From: Apostichopus japonicus
Lineage: Eukaryota > Echinodermata > Holothuroidea > Aspidochirotida > Stichopodidae
Reading direction: 5' to 3'
NCBI RefSeq assembly: GCF_037975245.1
Contig: NC_092562.1
Span: forward strand, 18,814,054 to 18,878,053
Length of the DNA stretch: 64,000 bases
Positions 1 through 10,620 of the stretch are shown piece by piece. Within the stretch, counting starts at the first letter, position 1. Each line of letters opens with the position of its first letter. The position numbers were made by a program, and so were the translations under genes. The notes beneath the pieces are model-generated. The model did no database searches. It worked only from the letters and a program-made list of their open reading frames with translations, and was not told where the DNA came from.

Positions 1-291
1 TTTAATTGTTTCACCTAGTTCTAATAATGTACATAGTTTTAATGCTTTCTTGTTGTGCAATCTTTTGAACATCTTATCTATCATGGTTTTCATATTCTTT
101 AATTGTTTCACCTAGTTCTAGTAATGTACATAGTTTTAATGCTTTCTTGTTGTGCAATCTTTTGAACATCTTATCTATCATGGTTTTCATATTCTTTAAT
201 TGTTTCACCTAGTTCTAGTAATGTACATAGTTTTAATGCTTTCTTGTTGTGCAATCTTTTGAACATCTTATCTATCATGGTTTTCATATTT
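1..291. repeat. Tandem repeat, three copies of a 97-bp unit
   Basis: The unit starting tttaattgtttcaccta recurs at 1, 98 and 195 with near-perfect identity (one or two substitutions). It ends around 291, where the sequence changes to unrelated AT-rich DNA. The array probably continues to the left of the window. The copies are nearly identical, so the array is young or homogenised. No open frame runs through it. Confidence 0.95.
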
Positions 292-946
292 ATTTATTTT
301 TGAGTTTGACATGTGTACTCCTTTTTATAAATATGCTATATTTATACTGGTTTCAATAAATGAAAAACAGAATGCAAAAAAATGTTATCATTCAAGAACA
401 GCTCTGACAGTATTACAGTACCTTTCAGAGTTTTAGTCGTCATTTAAGGGAGAAAAAAATGAAAAATCATTATGAAAAGTTCCTCATTGAAGTACTTGAA
501 TTCTAAACTTAAAACAACCACTTTTCCCTAATATTTGTATTGATCTATACTGTGCCATGACTACAGTAGCTGTATGCAAAATGCTAATTAAGAAAAAAAT
601 TGTGATGCAATGCTATGGGATATGCAATAACAAAAAATATTTAAAAAATTGAAACCAAATGCAAGCCCTTCCCCTCCCCCCTCCCCTCAAAGAAAGAGAA
701 AAGGTGAAAAAAATTGCCATCAAACCAATTACTGTAATTTGATAATAATATAAAAGTTCAGCCCACCATTTTAATGATATAAAATGGGTAGGCTATCAAG
801 CCTATGAAGAGAATACTGTCAGAGGATAGTGGCTTAGTTACATATATTACATTATTTTTTATGCAAGATGGAATTGACATCAGATCTGTTCGAAGATGTA
901 AAAACCTCTGTTGATTGTGAGTGAGTGACATCAATACAGTATCAAC
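292..946. other. No gene seen
   Basis: AT-rich sequence with a pyrimidine-rich stretch near 667-687. I see no open frame, splice-bounded exon or repeat with a partner elsewhere. Confidence 0.6.
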
Positions 947-1109
947 TTAACGTTCTTTGTCCTGGTGCGTTGAAGTACATTTTCTTAAAGTCTGTGTATT
1001 GCAAAAAGTTGTCAGTTGTTTTGAAATGAACAGGGAGAACAATACTGTACCACAGTCAGGAAGTATGGTTAAGATGGTCATGAATGTAGACCAAATAATG
1101 CAAAATAAG
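947..1109 (-). other. Weak candidate terminal exon of an unidentified gene
   Basis: On the minus strand an acceptor-like site (ctgttattgtag) precedes an open frame of about 53 codons ending in TAA at 947-949. It has a hydrophobic stretch (IIWSTFMTILTILPDCGTVL) that could be a membrane helix. The frame needs a phase-2 upstream exon. The candidate exon at 2003-2150 ends in phase 0, so if both are real a further exon must lie between them. I do not recognise the family. It may equally be a chance frame. Confidence 0.2.
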
Positions 1110-1785
1110 CTACAATAACAGGAAGTTGAAGACATCAGTATTTATGATATAGTGTTTAATAACAGCATCATTGTTATACTAGGACTTTAAATTTGGAAGG
1201 AAGGATGCAATAGTCTCGAAAATGTTTACGTCCGCTCAGAAAAAAAACCTCTCCATTTTTGTTTCCGTCTCTGAATATCCAAATTAAAGGTTGGGAAGTA
1301 CCAAGAACTCTACACTGAGCAAAGCAGGTAATTTGTTAAGAATATCCCCAAAAAGGATACATAATATTGAGATTATCCCCTAAAAGAATATATATCCTAC
1401 TTGCTGGTTTCAAGAACGAATGGGCAAAGTTTTCTTTAAATGATTAGGAGTATTAATGAAGTAATATTACCTTAAGTCAAGGTCTTTGTATCTCTGAAGT
1501 AATTAATACCCTTAAAATTCTTTTATTGCCAGATGGATAGGCAATTAATCGTGCAAGAGAATTGTAATTACAGCTCAATTAATAGCACTTGTTGAGTTGA
1601 AAATTAACTTGGGAGACATTAACACACCCATGTCTTCCTCTAAAGTACTGCAAACTATGAATTAGTGACTGAATGTTAAAAACAACTATGTGTGTCAGTA
1701 TGTGAAGTTAGTTAGACAATTTAAACATGATCAGCATCTACAGTAGCATATAGGCCGCCAGACTTGATGAGAAAGATACTTTTTT

Positions 1786-1945
1786 AAGGAAAAGTCGCCC
1801 AGGGAAGAACCTGGGCACGAAAACCAAACTACCGAACGACTGATCCGCTCTCAACCCCAGTCCCCTTGCATCGGGACTGTGACTGTGTGATCATCGTTGG
1901 GTGTGCATCACCATTCCCCTCGAAAGGGAACAGATACTACACATG
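1786..1945 (-). repeat. Dispersed repeat, copy 1 (inverted relative to the 21.8-kb copy)
   Basis: About 150 bp are clearly similar, in reverse complement, to 21795-21950. Shared features include a cctgggc..gcccagg hairpin, a ggactgtgactgtgtgatcatcg block and a ccctttcgaggg palindrome. A more diverged piece occurs at 14598-14680. Size and dispersion suggest a SINE or a small non-autonomous element. I could not identify the family. Confidence 0.75.
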
Positions 1946-2002
1946 ATCTTATAGCCAAAAGGCAGAGAAGCGAAAGACTGCACATTGTGTCTGTACACTT
2001 AC

Positions 2003-2150
2003 AGTGAGCAGGTTGAGTGTGTTGTACCAGATGGGTTTTACAAACTTGAGGCTACGTGGCCCTGAAGCCTGACCATCAAGAATTGTTCTTCCAACATCAA
2101 CCAGAGTAGACTGTCCTGTCCCTCCCAGGTAATGCATTTTTAATAAATCC
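2003..2150 (-). other. Weak candidate internal exon, unidentified
   Basis: The minus strand has an open frame of about 49 codons containing GRTILDGQASGPRSLKFVKP. It is followed by a good donor (CTCACT|GTAAGT, exon end 2003, phase 0). The upstream acceptor is poor: the only in-frame AG near 2151 lacks a pyrimidine tract. The amino-acid composition looks protein-like, but I recognise no family. It could be a decayed exon or part of a repeat. Confidence 0.25.
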
Positions 2151-2800
2151 CTTACCAACACATGGAAATACAGTACCACATGTATACAAATGATAAACTT
2201 AACCCGACAACAATTAGCTTGAGACATAATACACAAATACTACAGTGCATTCCTACCATCCCTAAACAATTGTACTCCTTTACAGAGATGAATGTGATCA
2301 CATGAGTATCCCTAGAAAATATAACATGTGTTACATCTCAATCCCAGGATAAGCCTGATACCACATGCTGATCTATAGGAGCAGCCCCAAAAGCCATAAT
2401 CTGGTAACAATTACAACTGGTTTACTTAATGCCAGGAGAGATAACCCCTATATAACTCCAAGGGAATTTAAACTTGGATAAGGGGCCTTGATTAAATGCA
2501 AAATGGTGCTATCATTTCCATTATTTTGTCAAAATTTGTGTAGTAAAACAATTAATGTTGACAGTGTAAACAACTTTAACAGCATACGCGTGTGTCATAA
2601 AATGTAAGCCATTTAGAAAAAAGTCTGCCTTCCCACACCCCCCCCCATCCCTGTGGCTATGTGAAAATGTCAGGTTAATGACATTAAACATCTATCATAT
2701 CTAGAAAACATTTTTTTTTTTTAAACAGAATATAAATAGACAAATCTTTTAGATGCAGTCACAATTAGTTCCCCAGAGGATTTCTGCTTACAAGTACAGA

Positions 2801-3345
2801 GAATGTTCACAACTTTAGGGCTCAGTAACTAGGGTGATTGATGGAGATTACACATTTAGTGCAAAAAAATATATACATGTACACAAACTAGGCACACATT
2901 TTGAACCAACTGATGTATCTAGGACATCATATTAACGTATCTTTTCATAAAACTGACATTTGCAAAGTGAATGTTCACAACTTTAGGGCTCAGTAACTAG
3001 GGGGATGGAGGGAAATTACACACCTAAGTGCAAAAAATACATATATGTACACAAACTAGGCACACATTTTGAACCAATTACTGATGAACAGTATCTAGGA
3101 ATATTGACATATCTTTTCATAAAATAGTGTAGGCTTCAAATTGTCAGTTCTTTTCATAAAACTGACATTTGCAAATTGAATGTTTCACAACTTTAGGGCT
3201 CAGTAACTAGGGTGATCATGGAGGGAAATTACACACATACTGTAAGTATAAAAAATACATATGTGCACAAACTAGGCACACATTTTGAACCAAGTGATAT
3301 ATCTAGGACATATAAGTATATCTTTTCATAAAACTGACATGACTT
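2801..3345. repeat. Tandem repeat, three copies, 168- and 209-bp spacing
   Basis: Units beginning gaatgttcacaactttaggg start at 2801, 2969 and 3178. Each carries the same cacaaactaggcacacattt core and ends in cttttcataaaactgaca. The second unit has about 40 extra bases (around 3127-3160) that partly duplicate its own end. No coding capacity is seen. Confidence 0.92.
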
Positions 3346-6300
3346 ACAGGCGTGAATCATTAATTTGGAGAGATACTTGACACTCCTGGAGGGAACTTTG
3401 ACAGTTCTTCAAGTGACGCAAGAGCCATAAAGTGATATACTGTATACCAGTGCCAATATTATATATTAATATGTATATTTCCAATACATTAATGTTTCCA
3501 CTGCACAGGCAAAAATTCTTTCTCCACCCCCCCCCCCTCCCCCTCTCCTTTTATTTTTACACATCTTTATGCTCACAAAATTTCATGAGCCTTATGGCTC
3601 TGAATTAAATTTCAGGTTTATGAAAACTCTTAAAGCGATATTCATGTGGCATAGAAATAGACACTTTCAAAAAACTTGACGTTGGAGAGGTAAATTTCCT
3701 GCTCAGATACTGTTTAGTGTGTGATCATCCACATCTTGTGAGCATGTATGCTTGATTAGTTTTACATTTGTAAATTATATATTGGCAAGAATGCTCTTAA
3801 AGGGACACCATATAAATGGCATATTATTTGAAACAGTTTTGCTTTTCATGAAAGAACTCCATATAACATGCGAGAAGTGATTCTCTTTATAAAGTGTCCA
3901 TTTGGGTGAAAACATTAAATCAGATTTTGTGGCCACTTTGTAACTGACCATACAATCCAAAAATAACTCATTTCAAGGAATAAACACATTTAAAAACCAA
4001 AGAGATGAATAATAGGAAATAAGCTCTCCATGCCCTGGTGACATCAGAAGGGTGATTCATGGCATGGAATTGAACGTCTTCCTGGAATAGTGGAACTGGA
4101 GGGTTTATTATGACAGTGAAGATTAACTGAAGGACTTTTGAAAAAAACACACAAAGTATAGATTTTAGATGCAGGTACTGTATGGTAATGAGATTTTGAC
4201 TCAAAAACTTCAAGAATAAATGTCTGTCTTTCCTATATTATGATCATATTTGTTCACAGCTGGAATATCACCAAAATCTTAACTCCTACCACAAGTGGCA
4301 AACTTTTCCATGAGGGCAAGGGCCCAACAGGATAACTTCTTGGTGATGGGTCTTTATCCCCCGGAATACAATCAGGACTTATATGCCCCCCTCCCCCTCC
4401 CACCACAACATTGGCAGAAAGAATTATTACAAACAACCTTAGTGTACAATAAATACATATATTGATACTTTCATGTCTGATACAACCTAATCAGTTGAAG
4501 ATTCTTCAAAATTGTCTCAAACTATAGCCTCATTGTGCATCTCAACACCCTCAAACTTTTGAACAAGGAGGGGTCACTCCTCCCCACAAATCCCCCATCC
4601 ACTGGATGACATAACATCTACGATCTTCGTCCCCGAGTACAAAATTGGTGGGCCAACCGCACCCCTGCCTGAGTGGCACAATTATCACAGACTGACACTC
4701 ACTAATTAATGTTAAAGTTTTATCTCACAGGATATACATGCTTATCTTATTCAGTTGGTGTTCACACACTGCATAGATTATATATACAGTAGGCATATTT
4801 CTACGTTTGAAAACTGTATCAAAGTTGCAAATATCATTTATATGCTCATAAAAGATGAATGTAATTTTTACCTGGGTGGCCACAAATATTGCAACAAAGT
4901 CAGATTCAGGTCCAAGTTAAAAGTTGTCTACCTTTGACAATTTTTTCTTGCTGTTATTTTGCACTTGATCATCTCATTTTGAACTGGCATATCTCATGGG
5001 AATATTCTATATTTCACAAAGCTCAAAACTGATGTACAAAATCTGAGCGCTAAATCATTCCCTGAAATGGTCCAAACAGGAAGTAAATGTTCTTGAAAAA
5101 GGGATACACTGGTTTGAACCCTGCATGCTAAGGTCAGAGAGCTCTCTATTCATCAAAGCATTCTTCTTATATGAATCATACAGTAGCTTTATACATGTAC
5201 ACTCAATGTGAAGATGTACAAAACTAAAGATCTACTGTATGTTGTTTGAAAACAAGTTTGGCTGTAATCAAATAACTCACTTGTGCACCACAATATGTCA
5301 AACACATGGTTTTGTACAGTGTAGAATTTTAGGTATATAATCCCTTTGCCTGTGGAATTCAACGCCTAGCTTTCAGCCGTTACTACTACTTAATGGTCTC
5401 GAGTCCATACAAGAACGGAATGACTATTAACCCATATGTTTTCTCTTACTTGTTTTTTCCCTTCCCCTACCTTGACCTCCTCTCTCTTCCCTTCATCTTC
5501 TTCTCTCCAGTGTTTTCACAGATTTTGATAATATTTTCATACCTCTGCTCCTTCAAATTCAATTTTAAAATCTCATAACAAAGCACAACCAACAAACTTT
5601 TAATAACTAAATCTTCAACCAATCGTAACCTTGTTTTAAGAGAAACGTTAATTAGCTTTCACAAAGTTAACAAAACATCTGTTGAAGTTAGCTCTGCTTT
5701 CAACCCCCCCCAACACCCCCTCCCCCTCCCCCTCCCCGTCAATGTACTTGCTAACTCTCTCCTCTCTCTCTTTGCTATTTTTTGCACAGTTTCTCATCAG
5801 TACTGTACACCTCCTGCAGTCCTTTGTCTTCTTGCTGTCTATCCTCTCACTGTCTGTATGTCTGTCTGTCTGTTTGGCTGTGGTCCTGATTCTTCTTCTA
5901 GTTCTATCTAGTTCAATTCAATTCAATTATTCAATTTAGCAAATTACCTGTCTGTCCGACATACCTGTATCTGTTTACGCCTTGTTTTCTCTAGTGTTCC
6001 TCCAGGAAGAAGATTCTGTCATGATTAAAATGTCAAACCCTCCTGCAACTTTTGAATAATTTATATTCTTACACATTATTCAAGCTCCGCAATAGAGGTT
6101 AAGCATGTTTACTAGGCTGTCATTTGTCCGAAAGGAAAGTGACTTTTGTCAGCAATTTATAGGGACTTTCGGTTTGCACCTGTGTTTTCCTTATAAATAT
6201 TTGGAGATTCAGTACAATACTAATTCAGACCTTTTACATACAGTACTGCTACATAGTAGACCACCTGCACCCTATCATCAAATTCATTAACATTTCTACA

Positions 6301-7337
6301 AATCATCAATATTCTATATGTATATCTCAGCCTATCAGGTCCACAAATTTTTCCATCCATGACTGCCCAATCTGCTGTTATTATCGACGCTGTTTGGGAC
6401 AATATGTTGTGTGTATGGTACTTTTAAGCCATGCTTCAAAGCAATTGTAGTCTCAGCATGGGCAGTATGAATATTGTTTCTAATTATGCAGATAAAATTA
6501 CAAAACTGTGCCTACTTTGGAAATGAGTGCTTTGAAGCATGACATAGGACTACAGAATAGAGTAATACTCTATAGAACTTAACTTAAATTGTCCCAAATG
6601 GCTTGCTATTAGCGTAAGGTGACCAGACCCCAACCCCCCCCCCGCCCCCATTTTCGAACTGGTCCTGATTTTCAGGAACCGTCCCTGATTTTCGGGGACC
6701 GTCCCCCATTCCAATGTTTTGTCCCGATTAATAATAATAATATAGTTATCCACGATTTACAAACTTATATTCCCTAAAAATGTCCCAGATTTAAGAAACA
6801 GGCCCTGAAATATATAAATACATCAGTTTATTCACAAAAGATTTAGAAATGTTGCAAAATCTACCATCCTGCCTATTATACTTCAATTACACATTATTAA
6901 ATACACCATAGATGTACACAAATACCTCGCACAGACAATCACAGAGATGGGAACAAGAACTACTATAATGTAGGGTATAGGCCTATCCTACTACAGTATC
7001 TGCACAGAGTAAATGTACTTGCGTGACAGTGTTTCCTACAATATAGAGTAGTGTTACTCCTGTGCTGACCTATAGGCCTGCTCTTGATTATGTCATGTCT
7101 GTGCTCTACCAGACTAGTAAATGTGTCTCAAAGGGGAGGTGCAAATCCCCTCCCCCTTTGATCCCTTCCCCATGCCACACATTTCACCTTCAACATTTCA
7201 TCCCAGTTTCCTAATTATTAATGACAATTAATATAATCTGCAAAGTACGAACGATAAAACCTACATGTGTTGATATCTGGTTTTAAGGCATAATTAATCA
7301 TAACTATAAAATCTATTGTAACACGAATGACAAGCTA
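3346..7337. other. Intergenic stretch without recognisable genes
   Basis: AT-rich DNA broken by poly-C or poly-pyrimidine tracts (3525-3550, 4386-4402, 5704-5740, 6630-6650) and a short CTGT run near 5845-5875. Open frames here are under 90 codons, lack splice or start context, and match nothing I know. Confidence 0.6.
6655..6735. repeat. Short degenerate repeat of about 20-24 bp
   Basis: The motif gtccctgatttt(c/g)(a/g)gg(g/a)ac recurs at about 6661, 6683 and 6722, and a related gtcccagattt lies at 6782. Each unit can fold back on itself. This may be the end of an old transposon. No partner end was found. Confidence 0.45.
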
Positions 7338-7375
7338 AATGTTCAATAAATGGATAAAGCAGGTTTCACAGGCGG

Positions 7376-7545
7376 CAAAGCCGGATTTATCAAATGAAAA
7401 CTTGGACTTATCGGTTGATAAACCAGAATTTCACCTGAAAAACCTGGATTATCAACTGATATCAGCATCATCTACAGTAGCTTTATCAGTCGAAAATCCA
7501 GGTTTAAATACCGATAATCCAGGTATCAAGTCATTGACCTGGTTT
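7376..7545 (+). repeat. Degenerate 21-bp tandem repeat
   Basis: Between 7378 and 7461 four consecutive 21-bp units share the pattern aa(g/c)ccggatttatca..tga. After a gap the motif returns twice near 7494-7530 (aatccaggt). The 73-codon frame covering it (7339-7560) simply reads the repeat as heptapeptides (KPDLSNE, NLDLSVD, KPEFHLK, NLDYQLI). I do not consider it a gene. Confidence 0.6.
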
Positions 7546-8084
7546 ATTATAATTTTATAATCTAGCATTATCCGTGGATACACACTGGATTTATTTGAGA
7601 ATTGAGCTTTAAAGAAGACTTAGTTGTTTCAAGAGTTATCTACAAGTTTGCTCCTACTGTAAACATGGCACGAAGAATGTCAAAATTATCCATATCATTT
7701 ACACAGTGGCGGAGCTAGGGGTATTGGTCAGGGGGGGGCGATAATGGCCTGTAGGGGCACTTTCTACACTATCTAAGCGGAGCACCACCACAGGTTGGCG
7801 CGGAGCATACAGAAAATTTTTGAGTATTTAAGATACTCCCTTGATCGCCGGAAATGACCCTTTCCGGGCCTTGTTAATTTGCAGATAAACGAAGAATAAA
7901 TAGGTGTCATCGCCATTTTGTCAGAAAATTACACCAACAAAATGTGACAAATGTCAATAGGTGGAGCGCAATAAAAAAGTCAATAATCGTAAATAAGTAA
8001 AAAGTGGTAAAAAGCTGAAAAGGGCGCCAGCAGTCCATTTGAGTCCGTTAGGGGGGGCATCTGCCCCTCTGACTGTATGGACGC

Positions 8085-9421
8085 CAGGGGCGTATCCAGG
8101 ATTTTCCAATAGGGGGGGCGCCAGGCATGAATGATCGCCGTCCTGGGGGATGGGTCTAAGGGGAGGGGTGTACAATTTTTGCTTTCAAAGAAGGGTTGAA
8201 ATGCAAAATGGTGTCATATGCATGGGCGGCGATCCGTACTTCCGAGTAAGGGGGGGGGATATGACCTTGTTAACTATCTAAGCGTAGCGCCACCATGAGA
8301 TGGCGCGAAGCGTACAAGAAAATTTTGGGATTAACAAACCCTCTAGATGGCCGGAAACGGCACTTCCCGAGGTTTCCAAGCGGCATATACCCAACTTTAA
8401 AATAGGGATGTCATGTCCGAAATATCTCATAATCAGGATCCAAAATACTTTTTTTTAAATTTCGGGTGTTATTTTGGGAAAATTGCCCCTGTCAATCTTG
8501 TTTCAGGCGCAACGTTAGAATGTTCGAGAGCTCTGTTATATTATTCGATGAAGAAAATGGCCTCATGCAGGCTATTATAGGCCTATACACATGCAATACA
8601 CAATTTCACATAGTTACATTCCTAGGTACCGATTGCTAGGGCATCCAGGTGAAACGTGTATTAAGCATTACCCTGGTTACATGAGATTCTCAGCTGTTCG
8701 AGGGAACATGTACGTGTGTAGGCCTACTATAGGGCCTATATGAATACTATGAGGGTGCATATATGTACTATATCAATACCGTGGGCGCAATAATACATTT
8801 TGTTGTTATAGGGCCAATGAAGCCTACAGTCAACTATTTTTGCTTTATAAAGACGCTTTATTTGAAAAGATCGCACTGCGTTTATGGTAGGCGAGAAATG
8901 AAGCTAAAAAAGAGCCGTACATTAACGAAGATGCATAAATGTAGGCATGAAAATATTCTTATCCCTGGCATTTGGTGGGGGGGGGTGATATGGTGCATTA
9001 CATCCCCTCCACCCTTTTTCATGGGGGGATATATCCCCCCTCCACCCAGGATCGCCGCCCATGGCCATATGTGATCCATTTTTCGACCTTAATAATAAGC
9101 AACATTTCCAGTAAATATGGACACAAAATGCACAATTTAGTATGGCTGGCATGTCATTTAGTGTTTATAGTGATAATACAAACACAATTACCATCTACAG
9201 TATGTTTCTAAAACTATTATGCCGCCGAACTTCGCCAGAACCTTTTTTTGGCAAACAAAAAATAAAGCATACGGGAGGGGGGGGGGGGGTTGAGCGATCA
9301 CCGACATCTCACATAAAGGTCGTCATCAATTTTTTTTTCTTTGCTAAACTTTTTTTTTTTTTGGTGACGGCCAATAGGGGGGGCGCGCGCCTGTTGCGCC
9401 CCCCCCCTGGATACGCCCCTG
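8085..9421. mobile_element. Second-level nested TIR element with 5-bp duplication
   Basis: A 16-bp perfect terminal inverted repeat, CAGGGGCGTATCCAGG, lies at 8085-8100 and in reverse complement at 9406-9421. It is flanked by the 5-bp direct repeat GACGC (8080-8084 and 9422-9426). The element sits inside the outer hAT-like element, close to the outer right end. Its own length without the third-level insertion is about 490 bp. The left part (ccgtcctggggga..gggtctaagggg) matches the element at 34092-34418, which also has a 5-bp duplication, so both belong to one family. Five-base duplications are known for some hAT relatives. Confidence 0.82.
8221..9063. mobile_element. Innermost nested TIR element
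   Basis: A 15-bp perfect terminal inverted repeat, CATGGGCGGCGATCC, starts at 8221 and recurs inverted ending at 9063. The flanks gtcatatg (8213-8220) and gccatatg (9064-9071) match at 7 of 8 positions, consistent with an aged 8-bp target duplication. The 843-bp body contains the aagcg..gcgccacca..ggcgcg module near 8280-8370. Overlapping frames on both strands (8763-9152) have no transposase motif. Confidence 0.78.
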
Positions 9422-9444
9422 GACGCTCCGCCACTGCATTTACA

Positions 9445-10103
9445 TTTCTACCTTACAGTACCGGTAAACTTCAAATAAATTTCATTTGCAGAATTTACAG
9501 GCCGACCGACCAAACTACTGTACAACTCGGTACACTGTCGTCAGAATGTAACTGTATTAGGCAGGATGAAACCTTATAATAGTGCAGTGTGCTGTCCTAA
9601 TCTCAAATAATTCAATATTAATATCAAATCTTGACATTTAATAAGGTTGTCTTTGACTGTAAATCTAAAAAATCTAGAACAGATTTCTTTCTCCAAGGGG
9701 TGATGGAACCTGTCTGTTCATATTTATAGTACTCCATCATCAAACAAATTATCCGTGTGATGATGGAGATCAAACTAACAGCAGTATTTTTCTTAATTAA
9801 TTTGACACATTTTTCATTAGTGGCAATTAGGCTATAAGGATTTAAATTTTAATCCCTACCCCCCCCAAAAAAAAAAAGATTACCTGCGCTCAAAAGATTG
9901 ATTGGTTGAGGGGGAGTGGAAAGGGAAGGGAGAGGGGAATGGGTTGGAAGAAATTGGAAGAATTACAAATATTTCATACTACAGTAATGATCACTAACCT
10001 TACTTCAATAATTGAGAATACTGAATACAGCATATATTAAATTTATATATATCCAACCACCAAACTCACGATTGTTGAATTTCAGTATAGATCAATAGGA
10101 TAA
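9445..10103. other. No gene seen
   Basis: AT-rich spacer with an A-run near 9867-9878 and a G/A-rich stretch at 9908-9955. I see no exon, repeat partner or RNA gene. Confidence 0.55.
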
Positions 10104-10111
10104 TTCAGAAA

Positions 10112-10612
10112 CAGTGACGTAGCTAGGGGGCTCAAGGGAGGGCGCTTGCCCAGGCGCCGGGTTTAGGCGCTGAAATGGGAGAATGAGAGTAAATAAAATA
10201 AGCACTTTTTATAAAAACATGACGAAATTGATGTATGTCGTCAGGCATGAATATTTTCCAGTTACTAATAAGAATCTGAACTGAATGTAGTTGTTTTTAT
10301 GAGCAAATTTATACATTGTGATTTCTTATCAGTCCATTTCGACCGTATTTTTCTTTTATTCTATTCTGTAATGACTACATGTCACGGAAATTTCAGGTAT
10401 TTCAGTATACAGTTCCAAGGCAGTAGATTACAAAAGGTGGACATATCATAGGCGTAGGACCACAATTTGATTTAGGGGGGGGGGGGGGCTGTAACAACTT
10501 GCCCGAAATATATAACCAAAATTTTTCGCGCGCAATTATTCTTTTTCAGTAGTGGGGGGGCCCAATTTTCTACTCTTGCACCCGGGCACCAAAACCTCTA
10601 CCTACGCCACTG
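10112..10612. mobile_element. hAT-like non-autonomous element, 501 bp
   Basis: The left end CAGTGACGTAGCTAG and the right end CTACCTACGCCACTG form imperfect inverted repeats with two mismatches. They are flanked by a perfect 8-bp duplication, ttcagaaa (10104-10111 and 10613-10620). There is no transposase frame. The interior near 10447-10490 contains a second ggcgtagga.. end-like motif next to a G13 run, so an older insertion may be nested inside. Confidence 0.87.
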
Positions 10613-10620
10613 TTCAGAAA

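Larger units (their letters stand above)
7704..9436. mobile_element. Outer hAT-like TIR element, interrupted by nested insertions
   Basis: The left end CAGTGGCGGAGC and the right end GCTCCGCCACTG form a 12-bp perfect terminal inverted repeat. It is flanked by a perfect 8-bp duplication, catttaca, at 7696-7703 and 9437-9444. An 8-bp duplication with a CAGTGGCGG terminus is typical of hAT transposons. Without the nested insertion (8085-9421 plus its duplicated GACGC) the element is about 390 bp. It has no transposase and is therefore non-autonomous. Its interior (7767-7880) shares a module with the innermost element and with the 23.2-kb element. Confidence 0.88.

Noticed and set aside
9142-9579. 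145-codon frame across the right part of the nested elements
   Set aside because: It crosses two element borders and several poly-G and poly-T runs and has no transposase motif.
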